64,000 nucleotides of DNA, taken from assembly GCF_026341515.1 (NCBI RefSeq), contig NZ_JAPEOK010000001.1, positions 248,001 to 312,000 on the forward strand. The letters are read 5' to 3'. A model generated the notes under the pieces. The model had not been told where the DNA came from. It saw only the letters and a list, made by a program, of their open reading frames with translations, and ran no database searches. Shown here piece by piece: positions 17,694 to 27,716 of the stretch (the stretch's first letter is position 1; each line of letters starts with the position of its first letter). The DNA is from Streptomyces sp. NBC_00878. Lineage in GTDB: Bacteria > Actinomycetota > Actinomycetes > Streptomycetales > Streptomycetaceae. The translations under genes were made by a program, and so were the position numbers.

Positions 17694-19550
17694 ATGCCAA
17701 AGTCTCGGTTCGTGTTTCTCGGGTTGGCACTCGCATTGCTCGGAGGTGCCGCCAGTCCTGTCACCGCGGCGCCAGGAGCGAGGCCGGTGGTGGTCGACGT
17801 GGACGACTACGGAGCCGACCCCACGGGCCGGACGGACTCCACGCCCGCCGTCACCGCGGCGCTGCGGCACGCGAAGAAGGTCCACCGGCCGGTCAGGATC
17901 GCCTTCTCGAAGGGCACCTACCAGCTCTACCCCGAGCGGGCCGAGACGCGTGAGCTGTACGTGTCCAACACCGTCGGCGCCGACCAGCGTTACCGGGACA
18001 AGAAGATCGGGCTGCTCGTCGAGGACATGCACGACGTCACCATCGACGGCGGCGGAGCCAAGTTCGTCTACCACGGCCTTCAGACGGCGTTCGCGTCGAT
18101 CCGCTCGACCGACGTGACCTTCACGAACTTCTCCTTCGACTACGCGGCCCCCCAGGTCATCGACGCGACCGTCGCCACCACCGGTGTCACCGACGGGCAC
18201 GCCCACCGCGTCCTGAAGATCCCCGCCGGCAGCCCGTACCGGGTGAACGGCACGCACATCACCTGGCTCGGCGAGACCAGTCCGGCCACCGGACAGCCGT
18301 ACTGGTCAGGTGTCGACGGGCTCCAGTACACCCAGATCCACGACCCCAGGGCGGGGCGGACCTGGCGCGCGGACAACCCGCTGTTCAACGACGTCGCCGC
18401 GGTCACCGATCTCGGCGGACGCCGGATCCGGATCGACTACACCACCGCGGCACGGCCTGCGGACGCCGGGCTCGTCTACCAGATGCGCCTCATCGAGCGA
18501 ACGGAACCGGGGGCGTTCATCTGGCAGTCCAAGAACGTCACGATGCGCTCGATGAACGCCCACTACCTCCAGACCTTCGGCGTGGTGGGGCAGTTCAGCG
18601 AAAACATCTCCATCGACAGGGTGAACTTCGCACCCGATCCGAGGTCCGGCCGGTCGACTTCCTCCTTCGCGGACTTCCTGCAGATGTCCGGCGTCAAGGG
18701 GAAGGTCTCGATCACCCGGAGCCTCTTCGACGGGCCGCACGACGACCCGATCAACATCCACGGCACCTACCTGGAGGTCGTCGGGAAACCCGGGCCGTCC
18801 ACTCTCACCCTCGCCTACCAACACCCGCAGACCGCTGGATTCCCGCAGTTCGCCCCGGGCGACCGGGTCGAGTTCACCACCAAGCGCACGATGACACCGC
18901 CGGCGAACACGCACGCGAAGGTCACCGCGGTCGACGGGCCCAGCGGGATGGACCATTCGAAGCCCCTGACCACGATGGCCGTCACCTTCGACCGGCCGAT
19001 TCCCGCCGGGGTCGAGATCGGCGGCACGGTCGTCGAGAACATCACGGCCACCCCGTCGGTCGTCATCTCCGGCAACGTGTTCCGCAACGTGCCGACCCGC
19101 GGCATTCTGGTCACCACCCGCAAACCCGTCCTGATCAGCGGTAACCGGTTCGACGGAATGTCCATGGCCAGCATCTACGTCTCCGCCGACGCCTACCAGT
19201 GGTACGAGTCCGGGCCGGTCGCCGACCTCACGATCCGTGGGAACTCGTTCACGCGGCCCAGCGGTCCGGTCATCTTCGTGGAGCCGACCAATCAGGTCAT
19301 CGACCCGGCTGCCCCGGTGCACCGCGACATCTCGGTCGAGCACAACTCCTTCGACATCGGTGACGTCACCGTAGTCAATGCGAAGAGCGTCGGCGGATTC
19401 GCCTTTACGGGCAACACCGTCCGGCGGCTGGACGGATCGCATCACCCGCCGTACACCTCCCCTCTGTTCGTCTTCCACGGCAGTTCAGGCATCCGGGTAG
19501 CACACAACCGCTACCACAAGGGCCTGAACACCTCCGTGGTCACGGACTGA
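17694..19550 (+). CDS. secreted right-handed beta-helix alpha-galactosidase, GH110-like
   Basis: The product is 618 residues with a signal peptide (FVFLGLALALLGG, cleavage near TAA-PG), starting at ATG 17694 after CGGAGGGG. A pectin-lyase-like beta-helix begins with VDVDDYGADPTGRTDSTPAVTAAL. The block ADFLQMSGVKGKVSI followed by DGPHDDPINIHGTY matches the acidic active-site signature of GH110 alpha-1,3-galactosidases, enzymes that remove terminal alpha-galactose from blood-group-B-like and linear Gal-alpha-1,3-Gal glycans. Later coils (NVFRNVPTRGILVTTRKP) are regular. The family call rests on remembered motifs; a polysaccharide lyase is the main alternative. A TGTCCA...TGGACA inverted pair flanks the upstream promoter region. 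Confidence 0.75.
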   Translation: MPKSRFVFLGLALALLGGAASPVTAAPGARPVVVDVDDYGADPTGRTDSTPAVTAALRHAKKVHRPVRIAFSKGTYQLYPERAETRELYVSNTVGADQRYRDKKIGLLVEDMHDVTIDGGGAKFVYHGLQTAFASIRSTDVTFTNFSFDYAAPQVIDATVATTGVTDGHAHRVLKIPAGSPYRVNGTHITWLGETSPATGQPYWSGVDGLQYTQIHDPRAGRTWRADNPLFNDVAAVTDLGGRRIRIDYTTAARPADAGLVYQMRLIERTEPGAFIWQSKNVTMRSMNAHYLQTFGVVGQFSENISIDRVNFAPDPRSGRSTSSFADFLQMSGVKGKVSITRSLFDGPHDDPINIHGTYLEVVGKPGPSTLTLAYQHPQTAGFPQFAPGDRVEFTTKRTMTPPANTHAKVTAVDGPSGMDHSKPLTTMAVTFDRPIPAGVEIGGTVVENITATPSVVISGNVFRNVPTRGILVTTRKPVLISGNRFDGMSMASIYVSADAYQWYESGPVADLTIRGNSFTRPSGPVIFVEPTNQVIDPAAPVHRDISVEHNSFDIGDVTVVNAKSVGGFAFTGNTVRRLDGSHHPPYTSPLFVFHGSSGIRVAHNRYHKGLNTSVVTD

Positions 19551-19621
19551 ACTGATGGCATGGATGATGCAGGTACCATCCGGCCACGGCACCACACAAT
19601 GCAGGAGGAGGGGTAGCTGCC

Positions 19622-20251
19622 ATGTCCGAAGTCGAGTCAGCGACCACGGAACTCAAGTCGCAGTACGCCGCTCAGGTGGCTGCGGACCTTGAGCGCAACA
19701 CCAAGGAACAGGAACGCATCGGCGCCGAAGTAGCCGCGCTTCAGGAGCAGTTGCATGCCCTGCAGCACGACCAGGCCCTGCTGGTGAACCTGCGGCGGAC
19801 GCTGGACACCGAGAGTCCCGCACAAGCCGGCCCGGGCGAGGAGGAAGGTGTCACTGCCGCGCCTTCGCTGCCGCGGCAGGCCTCGGCCGAGACCAAGTCG
19901 GGCAGGCGCAGGAAAGCCACTGCCGCGAAGCCCAAGAAGGCGGCAGCCGAAAACCGCGACGCGAAGGCTTCCCCGGCCGCCGCGAAGCAGCCCACCCTCG
20001 TCGAGCTCATTCACAGCCACCTGGGCCAGCAGTCCGAGCCACGCTCCTCCGCGGAAATCACCGCCTCGCTCACCCAGGACCACCCGGACCGCGACATCAA
20101 GCCCAAGGTCGTGCGCACCACGGTGGAAGGGCTCGTCGCCAAGGGCCGCGTCAACCGCACCAAGCAGGGCTCAGCCGTGTTCTACACGGCGACCGGGACT
20201 CCGCCTGAGGCCGCCACCGCCGCGGAGCAGCAGGACCCGGCCACCGTCTGA
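19622..20251 (+). CDS. hypothetical coiled-coil/winged-helix DNA-binding-like protein
   Basis: The 209-residue protein is read from ATG 19622 behind GGAGGAGGGG. Residues 1-62 form a coiled coil (QERIGAEVAALQEQLHALQHDQALLVNLRRTL). Residues ~90-125 are a lysine/alanine-rich linker (RRRKATAAKPKKAAAE) like histone H1 or HU tails. Residues ~128-195 look like a winged helix (LVELIHSHLGQQSEPRSSAEITASL, VVRTTVEGLVAKGRVNRTKQG). This combination suggests a nucleoid- or promoter-binding protein. It is monocistronic, with a hairpin at 20316-20339. Confidence 0.65.
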   Translation: MSEVESATTELKSQYAAQVAADLERNTKEQERIGAEVAALQEQLHALQHDQALLVNLRRTLDTESPAQAGPGEEEGVTAAPSLPRQASAETKSGRRRKATAAKPKKAAAENRDAKASPAAAKQPTLVELIHSHLGQQSEPRSSAEITASLTQDHPDRDIKPKVVRTTVEGLVAKGRVNRTKQGSAVFYTATGTPPEAATAAEQQDPATV

Positions 20252-20257
20252 GAAAAC

Positions 20258-20290
20258 AAGCAAGAGACAAGCAAGTGACAGGCAAGAGAC
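20258..20290 (+). repeat. three 11-bp tandem repeats after the coiled-coil gene
   Basis: Units AAGCAAGAGAC, AAGCAAGTGAC and AGGCAAGAGAC lie head to tail starting 6 bp after the stop codon. They are purine-only on the plus strand except for the C positions, and their role is unknown. Confidence 0.6.
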
Positions 20291-20315
20291 GGGAAAAGAG
20301 CAGGGAGCCCGCACG

Positions 20316-20339
20316 GCGGCGGCCGGAAGCGGCCGCCGC
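20316..20339 (+). terminator. hairpin after the coiled-coil gene
   Basis: A 9-bp GC-only stem (20316-20324 with 20331-20339) has a 6-nt loop. The remaining intergenic sequence up to 20670 shows no gene. Confidence 0.6.
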
Positions 20340-20673
20340 ACGGCAAACCCCAGTCACCGCGAACACCACACCGTGGCGCACAACAGGCCGGCCCACGATG
20401 CCCGGTTGACAGTACACAGCGGGACTTACACACTCATCGGCATGACCAGGCACCGGTTCGACACGACGGGGCCGCTGCGTGTCCCGGATCGGACCGGGTG
20501 CGAGCGCTCAGGCCGCTAGCGGGCTGCCGCCGAGCCGTGTGCTCGCTGCGCGCCCCAGCCCAGGCCGTGCCGGTCTTCCTTCCTCATGGTGCGGACGACT
20601 CCCGGTGCACGTGCACCGCGTCGCTGAACTCCCGCGTGCACAGCACTCCGTTCCCGGCAGACGAGAGCGAAGC

Positions 20674-20718
20674 ACGTATCCGGAAGTACGTATCCGGAAG
20701 TACGTATCAAGTACGTAT
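20674..20718 (+). promoter_or_regulatory. array of four ACGTAT motifs upstream of the dioxygenase
   Basis: ACGTAT occurs at 20674, 20688, 20702 and 20713 with spacings of 14, 14 and 11 bp. The first three are separated by CCGGAAGT. The last ends 15 bp before the start codon and would overlap the ribosome site. This is probably a multi-site operator. Confidence 0.6.
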
Positions 20719-20733
20719 GAGGAGAGGGATTCC

Positions 20734-21672
20734 ATGACTGTCATGAACGCCGGGCCACAGCCCACCCTGCGCGAGGCCCGCGTACCCGAGGGCGGGATGT
20801 ACGAGGGCGCGCGTGTCCTGCGCCGCCTGCCCGAGGGGTGGGAGGAGCGCCCGTACGAGCGGTTCGAGCTCGTGCCGCTGGGGCGTACGATCGGGGCGGA
20901 GATACGGAACCTCAGTCTCGCGCGGCCGTTGGGCGACGCGGTGCGCGACGAGGTGAACCGGGCGCTGCTGGAGTGGAAGGTGCTGTTCTTCCGCGGGCAG
21001 CGGCTGACATCCGCGCAGCAGCGTGAATTCGCCGGACAGTGGGGGGAGTTGGAAACCAACCCGCTGCTCGCCCAGGGTTCCAGCGAGGAGGTCGTCCGCT
21101 TCGACCGTGTCAGCGGATCCACGCCCACCTTCGAGAACGTCTGGCACGCCGACGTGACCTTCCGGGAGCGGCCCGCGCTCGGTGCCGTGCTGCAACTGCA
21201 CGAGGTCCCGCCGTTCGGCGGAGACACCATGTGGGCGGACATGGCCGCCGCGTACGACAATCTGCCGCAGGAGGTCAAGGACCGCGTCGACGGGGCCACC
21301 GCCGTGCACGACTTCATCCCCGGCTTCGCCCGCTTCTACCCGCCCGAGCGGCTCGTACCGCTCCAGGACGTCTTTCCGCCCGTGGAGCATCCGGTGGTGC
21401 GCACCCACCCCGAGACGGGGCGGCGACTGCTCTTCGTCAACACCTCGTTCACCACCCGGATCACCGGCATGGACCGCGAGGAGAGCGACCGGCTGCTGCG
21501 CTACCTCACGCAGCAGGCCCATGTGCCGGAGTACCAGGTGCGGTTCCGGTGGCAGCCGGGCGACGTCGCGTTCTGGGACAACCGTGCCACCCAGCACTAC
21601 GCGGTGAACGACTACGCGCCGCACCACCGGGTGGCGGAGCGGGTCGCCATCGCCGGCGACCGGCCCTTCTGA
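20734..21672 (+). CDS. TauD/TfdA-family Fe(II)/2-oxoglutarate dioxygenase
   Basis: This 312-residue enzyme uses 2-oxoglutarate and O2 to hydroxylate a substrate, often sulfonates or aryloxyalkanoates. ATG 20734 follows GGAGAGGG. The Fe ligands are the His and Asp of WHADVTF and the distal His in TQHYAVNDY. The downstream Arg that binds 2-oxoglutarate lies in HHRVAERV. FNTSFTTRI and GDVAFWDN are typical of the alkylsulfatase/taurine branch. It stands alone behind a repeat array, so it is likely under tight specific control, perhaps by sulfur supply. Confidence 0.88.
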   Translation: MTVMNAGPQPTLREARVPEGGMYEGARVLRRLPEGWEERPYERFELVPLGRTIGAEIRNLSLARPLGDAVRDEVNRALLEWKVLFFRGQRLTSAQQREFAGQWGELETNPLLAQGSSEEVVRFDRVSGSTPTFENVWHADVTFRERPALGAVLQLHEVPPFGGDTMWADMAAAYDNLPQEVKDRVDGATAVHDFIPGFARFYPPERLVPLQDVFPPVEHPVVRTHPETGRRLLFVNTSFTTRITGMDREESDRLLRYLTQQAHVPEYQVRFRWQPGDVAFWDNRATQHYAVNDYAPHHRVAERVAIAGDRPF

Positions 21673-21740
21673 CCCGCACGCGGGTGATCCGGCCGTCCTG
21701 ACCCGCACGCGAGGGTCGGGACGGCCTCCCGCTGTCTACT

Positions 21741-22304
21741 TCATTGCGGTGCGATGGCGTCGAGCCAGTCCTTGACCGCCATGACATCCGCCCACTGCGG
21801 GAACAGCCTCTCGGTGAGGAACCGGTGCACCTCGGGGTCGGTGTCGAGGCAGCCGTCCGACAGGACGGTGAGGCCGAAGTCCAGGTCGTTGGCCTGGCAC
21901 AGGGTGTACAGCACCACAGCACTGGTGGCGATGCCAGTGAGCACAAGGCTGTCGATGCCGCGAGCCCTGAGCACCACGTCGAGGTCGCTGCCCGAGAACG
22001 CGCTCCCCCGCCGCTTGGTGACCACGATGTCGCCCTCCTGAGGCGCGACATCGTGGTGGATCTCCGTGCCCGGGTCTCCCTCGGTGAAGAGGCCCGCGTC
22101 CACGGCGGCGTTGAGCGCCCTGTTGCGCGGGCCGACTTCCGGATGGCCCGGCCGCAACTCGATGACCACGTAGATCACGGGGATGCCCGCCGCGTGGGCG
22201 CCGTCGATCGCCTGGCGCAGGCGCGGCAGATATCCGGAGCCGTCGTCGGCGATGTCGACGATTACCCGTTGGACGTCCATCACGAGGAGAGCGGTGTTCG
22301 CCAT
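21741..22304 (-). CDS. isochorismatase-fold hydrolase lacking the catalytic Cys
   Basis: This 187-residue isochorismatase-like protein has ATG 22304 with AAGGGG upstream. The conserved Asp (LLVMDVQ, D10) and Lys (TKRRGSAF, K97) are present, as is the cis-peptide region GIATSAV. The position normally held by the nucleophilic Cys is Val130. In this superfamily, Cys-less members include true isochorismatases, which hydrolyse a vinyl ether without a covalent intermediate, so the protein may still be an enzyme. No siderophore or phenazine genes are nearby. It is adjacent to the NAD synthetase gene but separated by ~95 bp from its 5' end side. Confidence 0.75.
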   Translation of the reverse strand: MANTALLVMDVQRVIVDIADDGSGYLPRLRQAIDGAHAAGIPVIYVVIELRPGHPEVGPRNRALNAAVDAGLFTEGDPGTEIHHDVAPQEGDIVVTKRRGSAFSGSDLDVVLRARGIDSLVLTGIATSAVVLYTLCQANDLDFGLTVLSDGCLDTDPEVHRFLTERLFPQWADVMAVKDWLDAIAPQ

Positions 22305-22401
22305 GCTTGCGGCCCCTTCTGTTCTTCAGTGGAATCAAGAGAGTGACGTCTGGGCAGTCGACCGAGTCATGACCGTCTCATGGTGGGGGGCCGAGGTCCG
22401 T

Positions 22402-24453
<2,052 letters not shown>

Positions 24454-24557
24454 GATTTTGAAGCGCCTTTCCCAGCAAGCAGTTTCACGATGGGTGCCTC
24501 CCGGCTCCCGACAGCCATCCACCAACGACCATCAACCATCAGATCAGCCCAGCAACA

Positions 24558-25016
24558 TCAGTCGGCGCGGACGGGCCGTTCGAAGAACGTCTCCAGGACG
24601 ACCGTCGCCTGCGTCCCGCTCACGCCCTCGATCGCGTAGAGCCGCCGCAGGACGTCCTGCAACTGCTCCGTGGTGGCCGTCCGCACCTTGACGAGGACGG
24701 GGGCCGTGCCCGCGATGACATGGGCTTCCTGAATCTCGGGGATGGCGGCGAAGGATTCGGTCGCCGCCCCCATCCAGGCCGACGAGTCGACCATGACGAA
24801 GGCGAGTAAGCCCCGCCCGAGGGCGGCCGGGTCGACCTCCACGGTCGTGCGGCGGATGACGCCGCGTTCACGGAGCTTACGTACGCGATCATGAGCCGCG
24901 CCGGCCGACAGGCCGACCGCCTTGCCGAGCGCCGCGTAGGCCTGCGCGGCGTCGCGCTGAAGCTCCACGATCAGCGCCCTGTCGACGTCGTCCACGATCC
25001 CGTTGGCCATCCCCAT
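24558..25016 (-). CDS. Lrp/AsnC-family transcriptional regulator
   Basis: This 152-residue feast/famine regulator starts at ATG 25016 (ATG 25010 is an alternative). The N-terminal HTH is DVDRALIVELQRDAAQAYAALGKAVGLSAGAAHDRVRKLRERGVI. The C-terminal RAM ligand-binding domain ends in VSGTQATVVLETFFERP. It sits upstream of nadE in the same direction with ~105 bp between, and could control nadE or be independent. Confidence 0.88.
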   Translation of the reverse strand: MGMANGIVDDVDRALIVELQRDAAQAYAALGKAVGLSAGAAHDRVRKLRERGVIRRTTVEVDPAALGRGLLAFVMVDSSAWMGAATESFAAIPEIQEAHVIAGTAPVLVKVRTATTEQLQDVLRRLYAIEGVSGTQATVVLETFFERPVRAD

Positions 25017-25044
25017 GGCGCCACCATATCCAGTTCGGCCATTT

Positions 25045-25385
25045 CGGGCTCACGGCGAATGGCATTCACCGCTTGGAGAGAGGGGTCGGCCAGGTCCGGC
25101 GAGTTGCTCCGGGCTGCGGTTGACGCGCGGCGCACGTCGGCGGCGATGTACGCGGTCGCACCCTCGTGGCTGCCGACGAGCAGGGCGTCGGCGTGGGCCG
25201 GCACGATCCAGCACGATGGAGTCGCTGTCGACCTGGACGATCCGGTTCTCGGGAGCGACGCCCTGCGCGACCTCGTTCCGGTCGTCGTCAACGCTCTTGC
25301 CCGGATACCCGACACGGGCGAGTACTGGTCCGCCGGCACGACGTCCTCCTCCCCCTACCCACCGGCCCAAGCGCACATGGAGCAT
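25045..25385 (-). pseudogene. degraded second copy of the DUF574-type SAM methyltransferase
   Basis: Two minus-strand frames together show pieces aligning with the intact neighbour: NEVAQGVAPENRIVQVDSDSIV (intact: HEVAQRIAPESRIVYVDNDPLV), then, one frame over, AHADALLVGSHEGATAYIAADV (intact: AHARDLLHPTPEGATAFVDADV). The N-terminal and C-terminal thirds are missing and at least one frameshift is needed. This is a tandem paralogue in decay. Confidence 0.7.
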
Positions 25386-25442
25386 TTCGCCCCCTGAGGC
25401 ACACCCGCTCACCCGCTCACCCGCGATCACGGTGACACGGTG

Positions 25443-26258
25443 TCACGGCTTGCGAGCGAGGCCGCCGTGTTCGCCGATGGGTTCCGGGGAGGCGGAGGTG
25501 GGCTCCGGGCGCCAGAGGGGAACGGAGACGACCCCGGGGTCGATGAGGTCGAGACCGTCGAAGTACGCGGTGATCTCGTCGGCCGTACGCAGGTTGTACG
25601 GGACGGCGCCGCTTTCGTTGTAGGCGTCCTGGGCCTGTTCGAAGACCGGGTCGATGCCCCGCGAACCGTCGTTGATGGAGAGGAAACTGCCGGACGGCAG
25701 CGCGTCCATCAGGCGGGTGACGATGGAGCGTGCCTGGTCGTGGTCGGCAACGTGGCCCAGGATGTTGCTGAGGACGAGGGCGGTGGGGCGGGTGAGGTCC
25801 AGCGTCTCGACGGCGGCCGCCAGGATGCGATCCGTGTCCAGCACGTCGGCGTCCACAAAGGCGGTGGCCCCCTCCGGGGTGGGGTGGAGCAGGTCGCGCG
25901 CGTGAGCAATGACCAGCGGGTCGTTGTCGACGTAGACGATCCTGGACTCCGGCGCGATGCGCTGGGCGACCTCATGGGTGTTGTCGGCGGTCGGCAGCCC
26001 GGTTCCGACGTCCAGGAACTGCCGGATACCCGCCTCGGCGACCAGGTACGTGATGTTGCGACGCAGGAAGGCACGGCTGCTGCGGGCGATGGTCACGATG
26101 CCGGGAAAGACGGCGGTGTACGCGTCACCGGCCTCCTTGTCCACGGGGTAGTTGTCCGTGCCACCCAGCCAGTAGTTCCAGATCCGCGCGGAGTGCGGCA
26201 CCGAAGTGTCGATCTCCTGATGCGCCGTGGGTCCGGGCGTCGTCGCATGGTCGGTCAT
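25443..26258 (-). CDS. SAM-dependent methyltransferase, DUF574 family
   Basis: The 271-residue protein belongs to the DUF574 (Methyltransf_19) family, which is expanded in Streptomyces and often sits in regulatory 'conservon-like' settings. Characteristic motifs are SARIWNYWLGGTDNYPVDKEAGD near residue 23, the SAM-binding FLDVGTGLPTADNTHEVAQ, YVDNDPLV and LSNILGHVAD. ATG 26258 is preferred over the upstream in-frame ATG 26294, since conserved sequence begins just after it. The target of methylation is not known for this family. A decayed duplicate lies immediately downstream. Confidence 0.88.
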   Translation of the reverse strand: MTDHATTPGPTAHQEIDTSVPHSARIWNYWLGGTDNYPVDKEAGDAYTAVFPGIVTIARSSRAFLRRNITYLVAEAGIRQFLDVGTGLPTADNTHEVAQRIAPESRIVYVDNDPLVIAHARDLLHPTPEGATAFVDADVLDTDRILAAAVETLDLTRPTALVLSNILGHVADHDQARSIVTRLMDALPSGSFLSINDGSRGIDPVFEQAQDAYNESGAVPYNLRTADEITAYFDGLDLIDPGVVSVPLWRPEPTSASPEPIGEHGGLARKP

Positions 26259-26415
26259 GGGTACGGTCCGTCCCTCAGCCGAGTCCTGAATCACTCACCG
26301 CACAAGGTACGTCCCAACGACCCTTTCGCGTAGGCCAGTTCACGTTTCCGGCAGGTCCGAGCAGCGGGTTTGCGGTGCAACTTCCGGTCTGGGCGAGGCC
26401 GTTGAGCATGCCGCG

Positions 26416-27045
26416 TCAGGTTCTTCTGGTGAGGGGCCGGCCCCAGGCAGCCATGAGTTTGCGGGTGAACCTGTGCATGTGGGGGTCGAGAGTGTCCTCG
26501 GGTTCGGCGAGAACCTGCGGCAGCGACAACCACTTGATCGCCTCGAACTCGTCCTCGTCGAACGAGGTGATGGTGCCGGCATCGGCCTGCAGGACGTACC
26601 AGAGGGACACGTCGGTGTGCCGGCCCTGCCCGCGTGTTTGCGTGATGGTCAGGAAGAACGGCTCCACGCCGAATACCGCCGACGGGACGGCCTCGATGCG
26701 CAGTTCCTCCCGGCACTCACGCACCACTGTGTCCCACGGGTCTTCCATCGGCTCGACGTGACCGCCACTGGGAAGCCACAGGCCGGCCTTCCGGTGAGCG
26801 ACCAACAGGATTTCGCCGTGCTTCTCGTCCAGAACCACGAAGTAGCTGACCAGGTGGATCGCCGGGACATCGGGCTTCCGCACCCGATACAGCGGAGCCC
26901 CGCCGACGATCCACGCCGCTGCCTCGGCGAGGTGAGCCCGCTCCTGCTCGTCCCAGGGACGAACACTCTCCAGCAAGTTCCTGAGCCGTGCACGTTGAGG
27001 CTCGTCACACTCGTCTGAAGCACCAGTGGCATTCACCGTGCTCAT
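26416..27045 (-). CDS. Nudix hydrolase
   Basis: This 209-residue pyrophosphohydrolase has a complete Nudix box (GHVEPMED, then REC, then REEL, matching GX5EX7REUXEEXGU). The preceding LWLPSGG strand is typical. An N-terminal helical segment of ~60 residues precedes the fold, as in actinobacterial enzymes annotated as NTP or dinucleotide hydrolases. The start is ATG 27045. The substrate is not readable. The ~150 bp between it and the methyltransferase shows no gene. Confidence 0.88.
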   Translation of the reverse strand: MSTVNATGASDECDEPQRARLRNLLESVRPWDEQERAHLAEAAAWIVGGAPLYRVRKPDVPAIHLVSYFVVLDEKHGEILLVAHRKAGLWLPSGGHVEPMEDPWDTVVRECREELRIEAVPSAVFGVEPFFLTITQTRGQGRHTDVSLWYVLQADAGTITSFDEDEFEAIKWLSLPQVLAEPEDTLDPHMHRFTRKLMAAWGRPLTRRT

Positions 27046-27189
27046 GATGCCAAGTGGCTCTGACGTCTCGCTGTTTCAAGCCGGATGGGGTTTCCTCTGG
27101 TTGACCGAGACAGAGGTCCGTCGCACCCGCAGAGAGGGGGGTGCATGCGTCTCGCGGCACCGCACAGAGAACGTACGGAGGACACCCCC

Positions 27190-27696
27190 ATGAAACCCAC
27201 ACCCAGCGCCCGGCTCACATCCACCGCCGACGGCCACGACCTGATCGTGACCCGCAGCTTCCGGGCGCCCATCGGCGACGTCTGGGCCAGTGTCACCGAA
27301 CCGGAGCGCACGGCACTCTGGTTCGGCCCCTGGGAAGGAGACGCCGCGCCCGGTCGGACCGTCCGGGTCCGGATGGCGTACGAGGAAGGTGAGGCCTGGA
27401 CCGAGGTGCGCATCGACGCCTGCGAGCCTCCCCGGCGCCTCGCCGTCTCCACGTCCGACGACGCGGGCGACTGGCACATGGAACTGCGGTTGTCCGAGTC
27501 GGCCGGGACGACGGAACTCCAGTTGGTCCATCACCTCACGACCACGAAGGGGATCGGCGAGATCGGACCGGGCTGGGAGTACTACCTCGACATGCTCGTC
27601 GCCTCACGCGACGGCACCCGAGCCCCGAGCTTCGACGACTACTACCCCGCCCAACAGGCTCACTTCGAATCCCTGGCCGATCAACAACCTTTGTGA
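27190..27696 (+). CDS. SRPBCC/AHSA1-like domain protein
   Basis: This 168-residue protein has the START/Bet v1-like fold of AHSA1 homologues: ITRSFRAPIGDVWASVTEPERTALWFGPWEG at the start and a YYLDMLVAS terminal helix. ATG 27190 follows ACGGAGGA. Members bind hydrophobic ligands, and the bacterial ones are mostly uncharacterised stress or chaperone-related proteins. It converges on the IlvD-type gene with only ~20 bp between. Confidence 0.82.
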   Translation: MKPTPSARLTSTADGHDLIVTRSFRAPIGDVWASVTEPERTALWFGPWEGDAAPGRTVRVRMAYEEGEAWTEVRIDACEPPRRLAVSTSDDAGDWHMELRLSESAGTTELQLVHHLTTTKGIGEIGPGWEYYLDMLVASRDGTRAPSFDDYYPAQQAHFESLADQQPL

Positions 27697-27716
27697 GCCA
27701 GTGAGGCGGGCGTCCG

